From positions 434,001-498,000 of the forward strand of contig NZ_JAFEWE010000004.1 in NCBI RefSeq assembly GCF_017355785.1: DNA of 64,000 nt, given 5' to 3'. Under the pieces are notes generated by a model, which saw nothing but the letters and a program-made list of their open reading frames with translations, was not told where the DNA came from and searched no databases. Shown here in pieces: positions 34,719-44,291 of this stretch. The position numbers and the translations under genes were made by a program. Numbering within the stretch: the first letter of the stretch is position 1; each line of letters begins with the position of its first letter. Origin of the DNA: Desertivirga arenae (GTDB taxonomy: Bacteria > Bacteroidota > Bacteroidia > Sphingobacteriales > Sphingobacteriaceae).

Positions 34719-37262
34719 ATGGAAAGTAAAAGACCTTTAAATCTTCCCTGGCTTTTTAAAATGGCATGGCGCGATAGTCGCCGTAACCGTTCCAGGCTTT
34801 TTCTTTTTATTTCATCTATTATCCTTGGTATAGCCGCCCTGGTAGCCATTTATTCTTTTGGAGATAATCTTGCTGAAGATATTGATGATCAGGCAGCAAC
34901 ACTACTGGGGGCAGATCTCGTTGTTTCCTCAAATAAAAAGCCATCTGACAAAATTGTTCCTCTATTGGATTCTATTGGAAACGATCGTTCAAAAGAACAA
35001 AGCTTTGCTTCTATGGTGCTTTTTCCTACAGCTGGCGGTACCAGACTTGTTCAAATCAGGGCATTAGAGGGCAATTACCCTTATTATGGGGAAATCGAGA
35101 CAGAGCCGGCCGCTGCAGGTAAAACTTTCAGGCAGGGAAGAGACGCATTAGTTGATAAAACTTTAATGCTTCAGTTTAACACGAAAGTTGGCGACTCGAT
35201 CAAAGTAGGCGAGCTTTCATTCGAGATAGCGGGCGTCTTAAACAAGGCACCCGGACAAACAGGTCTTTCATCCTCTATTGCTCCCATTGTATATATTCCC
35301 TTTAGGTATCTGCAAAAGACAGGATTAATGCAAAGGGGGAGCCGGGTAAATTATAAATATTTCTATAGGATCGGCAACGCTACCCAAGTCGAGAAAACGC
35401 TAAAAAATATAAGTGGCAAACTTGAGAAGGAAGGTCTGGATTACGACACCATCGCTTCGCAGAAAAAGGATACAGGAAGGTCATTTGAAGATCTCACCCA
35501 GTTTCTATCCCTTGTAGGATTTATCGCCTTACTTTTAGGTTGTATTGGTGTAGCAAGTTCAATTCATATCTATATCAGGGAAAAAATAAATTCTATTGCC
35601 GTTCTTCGCTGCCTGGGTCTGAAGGGATGGGAAGCTTTTCTGATCTATCTGATCCAAATAGCAGGCATCGGACTCATAGGCGGAATTATTGGAGCCGCAA
35701 TAGGAACATTAGTACAACAGTTGCTTCCCCTAGTACTGAAGGACATCCTACCGGTTGCGATAAGCTCTAATATCTCTTGGGCTGCGATAGGGCAGGGGAT
35801 TCTCCTTGGTTTAGTTATTTCAGTTCTGTTTGGGCTTCTTCCTTTAATTTCTATTCGCAAAATCTCGCCTCTAAATACCCTTCGCGTTGTACATGAAGGG
35901 GCCAGCAAAATAAACGATCCCTTAAAATGGCTTGTTTACGCTCTCGTGCTTTTGTTTATAGTTGCTTTTGGTTATTTCCAGCTTGACGGAATAAAACAGG
36001 CACTGATCTTTACGGCAGGTGTGATCGTTTCTTTCCTGGTGCTTACCGGTATAGCTTCCCTTCTTGTCTGGATGGTTCGCCGTTTCTTTCCCACTTCAGG
36101 TAGTTACCTGTTGCGGCAAGGTTTGGCCAATCTTTTTCGCCCCAATAATCAAACACTTATATTGATTGTCACTATCGGTCTTGGTACTGCTTTTATCAGC
36201 ACTCTTTTTCTTGTTCAAGACATTTTAATAAAACGGGTAAGCCTTTCCGCAAGCGGGAATCAGCCAAATATAGTCCTCTTTGATATTCAGCCGGAACAAA
36301 AGCAAGAAATTGCTCGTGTTACACAGGCGAATAGGCTGCCAATAATTCAACAGGTGCCGATAATTACAGTAAGGATTGAAGAAATAAATGGCAAAACCGC
36401 TGCGGAAGTTAAAAAAGACAGCAGCTCGAAAATTTCCCCAAAAGCATTCGGTTCAGAACTCCGTGTTACCTTTCGTGATACCTTAACTGCGGCCGAAAGA
36501 ATTAGCGAAGGCAAATGGCGTGGAAATACAGATAAAGACGGTACGATTTACGTCTCCCTTGAAGAACAGTATGCTAACCGGATACGTGTTAACGTTGGAG
36601 ACACCCTGACCTTTAACGTGCAGGGAGCCTTGGTCCCTACGATCGTTGGAAGCTTTAGAGAGGTAGATTGGAACCGTATTCAAACTAATTTCAGGGTGCT
36701 GTTTCCGAAAGGAGTTTTGGAAGATGCTCCTCAATTTCATGTGCTGATAACTAGAGTGCCTGATAGCAAAGCTTCAGTATCTTTTCAGCAACAGTTGGTT
36801 CAAAAATTTCCGAATATATCTGTTATTGATCTAACACTCGTGCTGAGTGTGCTCGACGAGATCCTGACTAAAATAGGCTTCGTGATAAAGTTCATGGCGG
36901 CTTTCAGTATCGTTACCGGTGTTGTAGTGCTAATAGCATCTGTTCTTATAAGTAAATACCAGCGGATACAAGAGAGTGTCCTGTTACGAACAATGGGCGC
37001 AAAAAGGCGGCAAATACTCATAATCACCGCTCTCGAATATTTCTTTCTAGGGGCCTTAGCTTCTTTTACCGGAATATTGCTCTCTATCCTTGCTAGCTGG
37101 GCATTAGCTAAGTTTAGTTTTAAGACCGCCTTTGCACCTGATCTTTCTCCTGCATTGGTCTTGTTTGTTGCTATTTCAATGCTAACGGTCATTATAGGGC
37201 TCTTTAATATCCGGGGCATTCTTAACCGGCCTCCCTTGGAAGTGTTGAGAAAAGATCTATAG
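34719..37262 (+). CDS. ABC transporter permease with two FtsX-like domains (YbbP-like)
   Basis: The 847-residue protein has an N-terminal helix (25-50), a large periplasmic domain, then three helices around 260-380 (first FtsX domain). Further helices follow around 395-450. A second periplasmic region covers about 490-700, and the last three helices form the second FtsX domain (RTMGAKRRQILIITALEYFFLG). The length and double FtsX layout match YbbP. It starts 2 bases after the ATPase stop, so the pair is one transporter. The neighbouring esterase supports the TesA-YbbA-YbbP grouping. Confidence 0.92.
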   Translation: MESKRPLNLPWLFKMAWRDSRRNRSRLFLFISSIILGIAALVAIYSFGDNLAEDIDDQAATLLGADLVVSSNKKPSDKIVPLLDSIGNDRSKEQSFASMVLFPTAGGTRLVQIRALEGNYPYYGEIETEPAAAGKTFRQGRDALVDKTLMLQFNTKVGDSIKVGELSFEIAGVLNKAPGQTGLSSSIAPIVYIPFRYLQKTGLMQRGSRVNYKYFYRIGNATQVEKTLKNISGKLEKEGLDYDTIASQKKDTGRSFEDLTQFLSLVGFIALLLGCIGVASSIHIYIREKINSIAVLRCLGLKGWEAFLIYLIQIAGIGLIGGIIGAAIGTLVQQLLPLVLKDILPVAISSNISWAAIGQGILLGLVISVLFGLLPLISIRKISPLNTLRVVHEGASKINDPLKWLVYALVLLFIVAFGYFQLDGIKQALIFTAGVIVSFLVLTGIASLLVWMVRRFFPTSGSYLLRQGLANLFRPNNQTLILIVTIGLGTAFISTLFLVQDILIKRVSLSASGNQPNIVLFDIQPEQKQEIARVTQANRLPIIQQVPIITVRIEEINGKTAAEVKKDSSSKISPKAFGSELRVTFRDTLTAAERISEGKWRGNTDKDGTIYVSLEEQYANRIRVNVGDTLTFNVQGALVPTIVGSFREVDWNRIQTNFRVLFPKGVLEDAPQFHVLITRVPDSKASVSFQQQLVQKFPNISVIDLTLVLSVLDEILTKIGFVIKFMAAFSIVTGVVVLIASVLISKYQRIQESVLLRTMGAKRRQILIITALEYFFLGALASFTGILLSILASWALAKFSFKTAFAPDLSPALVLFVAISMLTVIIGLFNIRGILNRPPLEVLRKDL

Positions 37263-37642
37263 TGCCGATTTCGAGATGTTTAGGTGAAAAATGGGGAAAA
37301 AATTTCTACACTTAAATGTTGAAGGCTTTGAAATACTAGTAGTTTGTAATAAGGCGAAAAAGTTTTTTTAATTAATGATTTCTCCTGATCCTAAATTTTT
37401 CATAATCCCTAGGATAATAAAGACGGTTATAAGTTCAGGAAGAACAGGAGGCTGAAATAGCAGAAAACAGCTGGCATAGATTTCGCAAATGCCGTGCTGT
37501 TAGATGAGTTTAGTTAATAGAATTTAGGGTTTACAATTTAGTTCTAATGAAGAAGGTAGTCATATTCCTCTTTGTTAGAACTAATTTTGTTTAGCTACCA
37601 CCTAACGCAATTAACTTCCCGGATGGCTCAATAGCCGCGGGA
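37263..37642 (+). other. Upstream region of the giant adhesin gene
   Basis: 380 bases without a credible gene. TAATTTTG at 37582-37589 is a perfect -7 box, about 54 bases before the adhesin start, but no good -33 box is spaced 19-21 bases upstream. A hairpin (37618-37641) stands directly before the start codon. The first 200 bases are AT-rich with nothing recognised. Confidence 0.5.
37618..37641 (+). promoter_or_regulatory. Hairpin abutting the adhesin start codon
   Basis: CCCG/CGGG and GGCT/AGCC pair around a small internal loop, with tetraloop CAAT. The 3' arm ends one base before the ATG at 37643. It would cover the ribosome-binding region, or, if the next in-frame ATG (37673) is used, lie in the leader. 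Confidence 0.35.
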
Positions 37643-40600
37643 ATGCAAAAAGCTTTCATAAGCAAACCACAGATGCAAAAACGTTTACTTTTTCTGCCTT
37701 TATTGATTGTTGCGCTATTTGTCTATAGAGACGTACCCGCGCAGGAATTCCCGTATTATAATTCTTTTAAAACTTCGAGTACTGCTGGAATTGTCTTAGG
37801 CGGGGATGCTAAGTTGACCAGTAACAACGGAGACCCATTAAATGCTGGAGTATTACGACTAACTGATAATACAATAAACCAAACTGGATACTGCTACATA
37901 GATCAAACTTTTCCTGTTGCAAAAGGCTTGAAAATCGAATTTGAGTTTTTTACCTGGGGAGGAAACCAAGCTGACGGAATCACATTCTTTCTATTTGCAC
38001 CCTCTGGCGATTTTGAAGCAGGACAGTTTGGTGGGGGGTTAGGATACTCTCAAAAGCTAGGGAAGCCGGGAATGAAGGGTGGCTTTCTTGCTATAGGAAT
38101 AGATGAGTATGGGAACTTTGGTGTTACAAATGAGAATAAGAGTGGCGGATTCAAAGATATAAATGGGAATGACTATTCTACCAGAAATTTGAACGGAGGA
38201 GGAAGCATTTCCGTTAGGGGGGCTGTCGGACCTAATGGGGAAAGAGTTGGTTCTAGTGCTTATCCTTTTATTGGTGGAAAAATAACAGGAGATGATTATA
38301 CGCAACCGACCCCGAACCCGACTTATCGATTACCTTCAGCAGATTTTTTTAATATTGCCACCAATAAAAGAACGACTAGTGAAAATGATCCTGAATATCG
38401 CAAAGTACGCTTAGATATTCAAAAGCTTTTAGGAACCAATACCGGGTTTAATGTTAATGCCGAAGTTTTTATAGGAGGAAGCAATGCTCGTTGGATCAAG
38501 GTTTTGGATAATGTTATTTATCAGATAGAAGATAGTCGGATACCTCTGGAGCTAAAAGGAGGTTTTTCCGGCTCCACGGGTGACCAACGAAATAATCATG
38601 AAATTCGCAACGTGCTAATTACTCCATCCGCAAGTAGCTTGAAAAATCCATTAGCCGTTCAGGATGAGATAAATACACTTATTAATACGACTAAATCACT
38701 TAATATAATTTCAAATAACGATAACCCGAAAGTAAATTCGACAAACGGTGACTTTTTAGTAGGGTCAGTGGACTTAGATCCTTCAACTAATATCATTGAC
38801 AGTAAATTTGAAGTGGTCAATAAAGGCACTTTTGCTGTTGACGCTAATGGCTTAGTTACTTTTACTCCAGCACTCGGGTACACTGGTGAGGTAACAGCCG
38901 AATATACATTTAAGGATAATTATGGGATGTTGTCAAATAAGGCACCAATCACAGCTAAAGTAATTGCTCCTAAACCAACAGTTGACCCGATTGCCAAATC
39001 TCCAGTTCAAAAAAACACTAAAATAACTTTCAGCCAAACTGACTTTGGTTCCAAATTTAAAGTTAACAATGTTCTAGCGACTCCTACTTCTGTACGCTTT
39101 AGTTCACTCCCTGCTCCTGCAGCAGGTGAGTTAAGATTAAATGGGGTGGCTATTACCAATCTTCAGGTTATTCCCTGGGCTAGTGTTGGAAGTATCGAGT
39201 TCGTCCCTGCCATAAATTACATTGGTCCTGTAAACTTCGAGTGGAACGGATATAACGGAACGGACTGGGCAGATAATGTAGCTGCTGTAAGCCTTACCTT
39301 TCTTAACACCAAACCTGTTGTTCAAAAGACTTCTGAGACAGTCGTTAAGAATAAGACCCTTTCTCCTCTTACCAATACGAAATTTAATATTTCACCTCAA
39401 TATAGCGACGCGAACAACGACCCTCTGGTCAAAATTAAGATAACTAAGTTGCCAGCAAAGGGAGTACTGAAAGGAGATAAGGGTGCAGGTATGGTAAATC
39501 TTGTCGTCGGTGATGAAATTCTTGCAGCAAACCTTGCTACAATAGCTTATGTGCCTAATACCAATTCTATCGATCCAGATAGCTTCAACTGGCAAGCTAC
39601 CGATGGGACTGAATATTCAACTGATGCCGTAGTTAGTTTAACCATTTCAAACACAGTTCCAACGGTTAATGATCTTCAGATAGAGATTCTTGAGGATAAC
39701 ACTTACACGTTCACTCTTGCTGATTTTCAAAATAAATACACAGACACCAATAATGACGCTTTAAACAAAATCCAGATCACTTCTCTTCCTTCAAATGGTA
39801 CTCTTAAGTATGATGGAGTTGCCATTACCGTAAACCAGGAAATAGCAGTGGCAGATATCGTAAAACTTACGTTTGAGCCTGCAAAAGATTTCTTTGGCGA
39901 CAATCAAATCTCCTTTAGCTGGAAAGCATCTGATGGGACTGCTTATTCTACAACAAACGCATTAGTAAAGATCAACGTTAAACCGGTAAATGATCCTCCT
40001 GCATTTACTAAAGGTCAGGACCAAGCTGTGGATATGAATACAGGAGTTAAGACTGTAGCTGGATGGGCAACAGGAATGAGCACAGGTCCGAACGAATCTA
40101 CTCAAAGTCTTATTGCGTTCAATCTAACAAATGATAATCCCGGCTTATTTAGCGCTCAGCCAGCGCTCACTTTAGCAGGTCAACTTACTTTCGAACCAGC
40201 ACCAGGCGCTGCAGGCAAGGCAGTGGTAACTGTAGTACTGGAGGACAATGGAGGAACCGCTGATGGGGGGAAAGATAAATCTTCTCCTGTAACCTTTACA
40301 CTCAATGTGAAACCGATAGGATCACCTGATGCTGATATTACAACTATAGGTAATCCTAAATCCACTCCGGTATTAGACAATGATGTGGCTAAAGGTGTTG
40401 CAGGAATTATTGTTCAAGCAGTTTCACCAACCACTAAACAAGGCACCACTAAATTCCAAGGGGGAAAAGTAATATACACTCCAGCTTCAACCTTCATAGG
40501 TAAAGACACTTACACCTACACTTTAGCTAAAGATGGTGTAGTTTCAGATCCGATAACCGTAACCATTAATGTTAAACCAGTTGGAACAGCAGACAATGAC

Positions 40601-43600
40601 TACGTACAAAAGAACTCTTCCGTAACCACAAATGTAAAAACGAACGATGGACCTAGTGGAACCGGAACTACAATTGTCATTACGAAAAACCCTTTAAATG
40701 GCACGCCTCGGATCATAAGTAATTCCACAGGTACAATTGAATATACTCCTAACGCCAACTATGCTGGTACTGATACCTACGGGTACAAACTGGTCACCAG
40801 CGATGGAGTCGAATCTGATGAAATAACTGTAACGATCAGTGTTGCTGACCTTCAAGTCGAAAAAACTGTTTCAAACTTAAGCGACGGTACAAAAGCTGGT
40901 TCTGTGATCAGTTACGAAATTAAGGTGAAAAACACCGGTACTGTAACGCTTGCTCCTATAGTAGTAAGAGATGACAAAGCGCCTATAACTTCTGGTGAAA
41001 CGATAGCGAGTCTAGCTCCGGGCGCAACTGCAAGTATAATCACTACCAGCTATGCCATAACCCAGACAGACGTAGACGCAGGGAAAGTAAGTAATGTGGC
41101 AGTGGCTAAAGGTACCCTTCCGGACTTGAAAACAATTGAACAGGTATCCGATGCGAACTTAAAAACGCCAGCATTTGAGCCGACCGAAACTACCATCACT
41201 GCCCAACCTAAGCTTGCTGTAGAAAAGAAAGTAAAAGGACAGACTAACGGAACACAATTAGGGTCTGTAATTACTTACGAGATTGCAGTAACGAATACTG
41301 GAAATGTTACTCTCGCTCCCGTTAAAGTAGAAGATCCTAAAGCTCCAATAACAACTGGCGGCACTATTGCAAAGCTGGAAGTAGGAAAAACTGAGATTGT
41401 TACAACTACTTATACCATCACGCAAGCAGATATCGATGCAGGAAAGATCAGCAATGTTGCTAAAGCCATTGGTACACCACCTGTTGGAACTCCGGTAGAA
41501 CAAGTATCAGATGCAGATCTTTCAAATGTTACTCCTGATGAGCCTACTGATATTATAATTGCTCCTGAGCCTAAATTAACTGTATTCAAAAAGGTAAAGA
41601 GCTATAGCGATGGCACAAAAGTAAACTCTGTCATCACTTACGATATTGAAGTAAAGAATACCGGTAATGTTACCCTTTCTCCTGTTACCGTAACAGACAG
41701 CAAGGCACCGATAGTGTCGGGAGGAACGATTGCAAGCCTTGAAGTAGGAGAAACCGTTGTTGTGTCAACTACTTATACTATTACCCAGGCAGATGTAGAT
41801 GCGGGAAAGATCACTAACGTAGCAAAAGCCGTAGGAAAGCCACCGGTAGGAGCGATTGTCGAACAATTCTCTGATGCAGATCTTAATACAGTTCCTCTCG
41901 AGCCGACAGACGTAACTATTACCCCTGAACCAAAGTTACAGGTATACAAAAGGGTAAAGAGTTTAAGTAACGGTGTATCACTAGGCTCAGTAATTACTTA
42001 TGAGATTGCCGTTAAGAACGTAGGCAATGTTACCCTTTCTTCAGTAAAGGTTACTGATGATAAAGCTCCGATAACATCAGGAGATGCAGTTGCCTCGCTG
42101 GCTGTAGGAGCGAGCATGCCACTCATTACAACCACTTATACCATAACGCAGTCTGATATAGATGCCGGTAAAGTAAGTAATGTGGCATTGGCAGTTGGTA
42201 CTCCTCCAAGCGGACCAGCAATTAGTCAGCCTTCAGATTCAGATCTTTCTACCCCTGCAACTGAACCTACCGAAACGGTAATTACTCCAGATCCCAGGTT
42301 ATCTGTCTTAAAGAGGGTAAAAGGCTTAAGTGATGGGTTAAAGGCTGGATCAGTAATAACCTATGAAATATTGGTTAAGAATACCGGTAATGTGGGTCTT
42401 ACACAAGTTCAGGTAACCGATGATAAAGCACCGATAACATCAGGAGGAACGCTAGCGAGCCTATCTGTTGGAGCAAGTATGCCGCTGATCACCACCACCT
42501 ATACCATAACACAAGCAGATATTGATGCTGGTAAAATAAGCAACGTTGCTGTTGCAGTTGGTACACCTCCAACAGGCCCTGCAATTCGTCAACTATCCGA
42601 CGCGGATCTTCTTACGTCCGTTCTCGAGCCGACCGAAACCATAATACCTTCTGATCCCCAGATTTCCCTGCATAAGACCGTGAAAAGTTTAAGTAATGGA
42701 ACAAAGGTTGGTTCTGTGATTAGCTACGAAATAGAAGTTAAGAATACTGGAAATGTTACACTTTCACAGGTTACCGTAACCGATTCGAAAGCTCCTATCG
42801 CTTCGGGAGGCACCATCGCAAAGCTGGACCCGGGTGCATCAGTCATACTTTCTACTACCTATACCATCAAGCAAGAGGATGTAGACGCTGGGAAGGTTAG
42901 TAATGTTGCCTTAGCTGTAGCAACACCTCCAACAGGCCCTGCTATTAATCAAGCATCAGATTCAGATCTTAGCACACCTGTGCTCGAACCAACTGAGACG
43001 ATCATTAGCGCCGATCCTAAACTATCGGTATTCAAGAAGGTTAAAAGCTCGACTAATGGAAATAAGCTTGGTTCCGTAATCACTTACGAGATTGAGATCA
43101 AGAATACCGGAAATGTTACGCTTTCTCCAGTAAAGGTAGAGGACCTAAAGGCACCGATCTCCTCAGGAGGAACGATAGCAAGTCTGGCAGTAGGAGCCAC
43201 GTCGGTGATTACAACAACTTATACTATTACTCAGGCGGATATCGACGCGGGTAAGATTAGTAATGTAGCCGTTGCAACAGGTACACCTCCGGTAGGCCCT
43301 CCTGTAGTTCAGCCTTCTGATTCAGATCTTTCTACGCCGGCAACGGAACCAACAGATATCACTATTGATCCAACTCCATCAATAAGTGTGACAAAAGAGA
43401 TCACAGGAAAAGGCCCTTATATCCTGGGATCCTCTATTAATTACCTTATTAAGGTTACCAATACCGGAAATGTTACTCTAACAAATGTGACCGTGACAGA
43501 TCCGAATGCAGCAATTTCATCCCCAGGCGTTATTGCCTCGCTAGCTCCGGGAGCTACTTCCACGGCTATCACTGCTGCTCATATTGTTACTCAGGCAGAT

Positions 43601-44275
43601 ATTGATGCAAGAAAGGTTTCTAATATAGCTTATGCTACAGGTACCCCTCCAACAGGTCCCTCGCTGGCACCTGTTCCTTCAGATAATCCGCTTACTCCGG
43701 TAATTGGTGATCCAACAGAGGTTAAAGTAGGAATCGATGATCCTGTTGCAGTAGCTGATCATGGAGAAGTAGAGAACTCGAGAGATCTTATAATTAAGAT
43801 CCTTGATAACGACACGAGCGACGAAAGTCTTAAGCTTGACCCTGCCTCAGTGGTAATTGTTGCAAACCCAACTCACGGAACCCTTAAGGTAAATCCTGAC
43901 GGTTCTGTTACCTATACGCCTGAAGGAGGGTACATTGGCAGGGATCAATTCACTTATCAGGTAAAGGATGACATGGGGAACATCACTAATGTTGCGCTAG
44001 TCAGCATCAAGGTAATTGGATATATTCTTCCAAATGTATTTACGCCGAATGGTGACGGTAAGAATGACACTTTTGTGATCGTAGGAGCAGAAGATTATGA
44101 CAGCGCTGATCTTACTATATACAATCGCTGGGGAAATGAAGTGTACAGGAACCCCAACTATCAAAGCACATGGACAGGTGAGGGACTAAACGCCGGTACG
44201 TACTATTTTGTGGTTAAGCTGAAAAAGGGTAGCAATACTGATGTTAAAAAAGGATGGGTTCTAATAAAACGTTAA
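37643..44275 (+). CDS. Giant T9SS-secreted surface protein with lectin-like and DUF11 repeats
   Basis: The 2,210-residue protein has a signal peptide (hydrophobic 17-30, ending PAQ). An L-type lectin-like domain covers about 33-330 (FPYYNSF, FEFFTWGGNQADGITFFLF). Cadherin/Ig-like repeats with VTFTPALGYTGEV patterns follow to about 1068. Eight DUF11 repeats of 120-121 residues span 1070-2030. Another Ig-like domain is at about 2035-2125. The last 85 residues form a type B T9SS sorting domain (NVFTPNGDGKND, YNRWGNEVY, GTYYFVVKL). It should be exported through GldKLMN/Sov and anchored on the cell surface. The start is either 37643 or the ATG at 37673. porP lies 16 bases downstream. Confidence 0.92.
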   Translation: MQKAFISKPQMQKRLLFLPLLIVALFVYRDVPAQEFPYYNSFKTSSTAGIVLGGDAKLTSNNGDPLNAGVLRLTDNTINQTGYCYIDQTFPVAKGLKIEFEFFTWGGNQADGITFFLFAPSGDFEAGQFGGGLGYSQKLGKPGMKGGFLAIGIDEYGNFGVTNENKSGGFKDINGNDYSTRNLNGGGSISVRGAVGPNGERVGSSAYPFIGGKITGDDYTQPTPNPTYRLPSADFFNIATNKRTTSENDPEYRKVRLDIQKLLGTNTGFNVNAEVFIGGSNARWIKVLDNVIYQIEDSRIPLELKGGFSGSTGDQRNNHEIRNVLITPSASSLKNPLAVQDEINTLINTTKSLNIISNNDNPKVNSTNGDFLVGSVDLDPSTNIIDSKFEVVNKGTFAVDANGLVTFTPALGYTGEVTAEYTFKDNYGMLSNKAPITAKVIAPKPTVDPIAKSPVQKNTKITFSQTDFGSKFKVNNVLATPTSVRFSSLPAPAAGELRLNGVAITNLQVIPWASVGSIEFVPAINYIGPVNFEWNGYNGTDWADNVAAVSLTFLNTKPVVQKTSETVVKNKTLSPLTNTKFNISPQYSDANNDPLVKIKITKLPAKGVLKGDKGAGMVNLVVGDEILAANLATIAYVPNTNSIDPDSFNWQATDGTEYSTDAVVSLTISNTVPTVNDLQIEILEDNTYTFTLADFQNKYTDTNNDALNKIQITSLPSNGTLKYDGVAITVNQEIAVADIVKLTFEPAKDFFGDNQISFSWKASDGTAYSTTNALVKINVKPVNDPPAFTKGQDQAVDMNTGVKTVAGWATGMSTGPNESTQSLIAFNLTNDNPGLFSAQPALTLAGQLTFEPAPGAAGKAVVTVVLEDNGGTADGGKDKSSPVTFTLNVKPIGSPDADITTIGNPKSTPVLDNDVAKGVAGIIVQAVSPTTKQGTTKFQGGKVIYTPASTFIGKDTYTYTLAKDGVVSDPITVTINVKPVGTADNDYVQKNSSVTTNVKTNDGPSGTGTTIVITKNPLNGTPRIISNSTGTIEYTPNANYAGTDTYGYKLVTSDGVESDEITVTISVADLQVEKTVSNLSDGTKAGSVISYEIKVKNTGTVTLAPIVVRDDKAPITSGETIASLAPGATASIITTSYAITQTDVDAGKVSNVAVAKGTLPDLKTIEQVSDANLKTPAFEPTETTITAQPKLAVEKKVKGQTNGTQLGSVITYEIAVTNTGNVTLAPVKVEDPKAPITTGGTIAKLEVGKTEIVTTTYTITQADIDAGKISNVAKAIGTPPVGTPVEQVSDADLSNVTPDEPTDIIIAPEPKLTVFKKVKSYSDGTKVNSVITYDIEVKNTGNVTLSPVTVTDSKAPIVSGGTIASLEVGETVVVSTTYTITQADVDAGKITNVAKAVGKPPVGAIVEQFSDADLNTVPLEPTDVTITPEPKLQVYKRVKSLSNGVSLGSVITYEIAVKNVGNVTLSSVKVTDDKAPITSGDAVASLAVGASMPLITTTYTITQSDIDAGKVSNVALAVGTPPSGPAISQPSDSDLSTPATEPTETVITPDPRLSVLKRVKGLSDGLKAGSVITYEILVKNTGNVGLTQVQVTDDKAPITSGGTLASLSVGASMPLITTTYTITQADIDAGKISNVAVAVGTPPTGPAIRQLSDADLLTSVLEPTETIIPSDPQISLHKTVKSLSNGTKVGSVISYEIEVKNTGNVTLSQVTVTDSKAPIASGGTIAKLDPGASVILSTTYTIKQEDVDAGKVSNVALAVATPPTGPAINQASDSDLSTPVLEPTETIISADPKLSVFKKVKSSTNGNKLGSVITYEIEIKNTGNVTLSPVKVEDLKAPISSGGTIASLAVGATSVITTTYTITQADIDAGKISNVAVATGTPPVGPPVVQPSDSDLSTPATEPTDITIDPTPSISVTKEITGKGPYILGSSINYLIKVTNTGNVTLTNVTVTDPNAAISSPGVIASLAPGATSTAITAAHIVTQADIDARKVSNIAYATGTPPTGPSLAPVPSDNPLTPVIGDPTEVKVGIDDPVAVADHGEVENSRDLIIKILDNDTSDESLKLDPASVVIVANPTHGTLKVNPDGSVTYTPEGGYIGRDQFTYQVKDDMGNITNVALVSIKVIGYILPNVFTPNGDGKNDTFVIVGAEDYDSADLTIYNRWGNEVYRNPNYQSTWTGEGLNAGTYYFVVKLKKGSNTDVKKGWVLIKR
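40850..43731 (+). repeat. Eight tandem DUF11 repeats (360-363 bp each)
   Basis: Repeats begin at 40850, 41210, 41573, 41933, 42296, 42659, 43019 and 43379. The protein pattern is (K/R)LxVxKxVK, GSVITYEIxVKNTGNVTL, (V/I)DAGKxSNVA, EPT. Protein similarity is high, but the DNA differs at many third positions, so the array is not a recent duplication. Confidence 0.9.
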
Positions 44276-44291
44276 TTGGGAGGAATTAGAG

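Noticed and set aside
40850-43731. CRISPR-like array in the adhesin gene
   Set aside because: The 360-bp units are coding DUF11 repeats in frame, not short direct repeats with spacers.
37643-44275. Adhesin as a retention-module RTX or type I-secreted protein
   Set aside because: No RTX nonapeptides or type I ABC genes are present; the C-terminus is a clear type B T9SS sorting domain.
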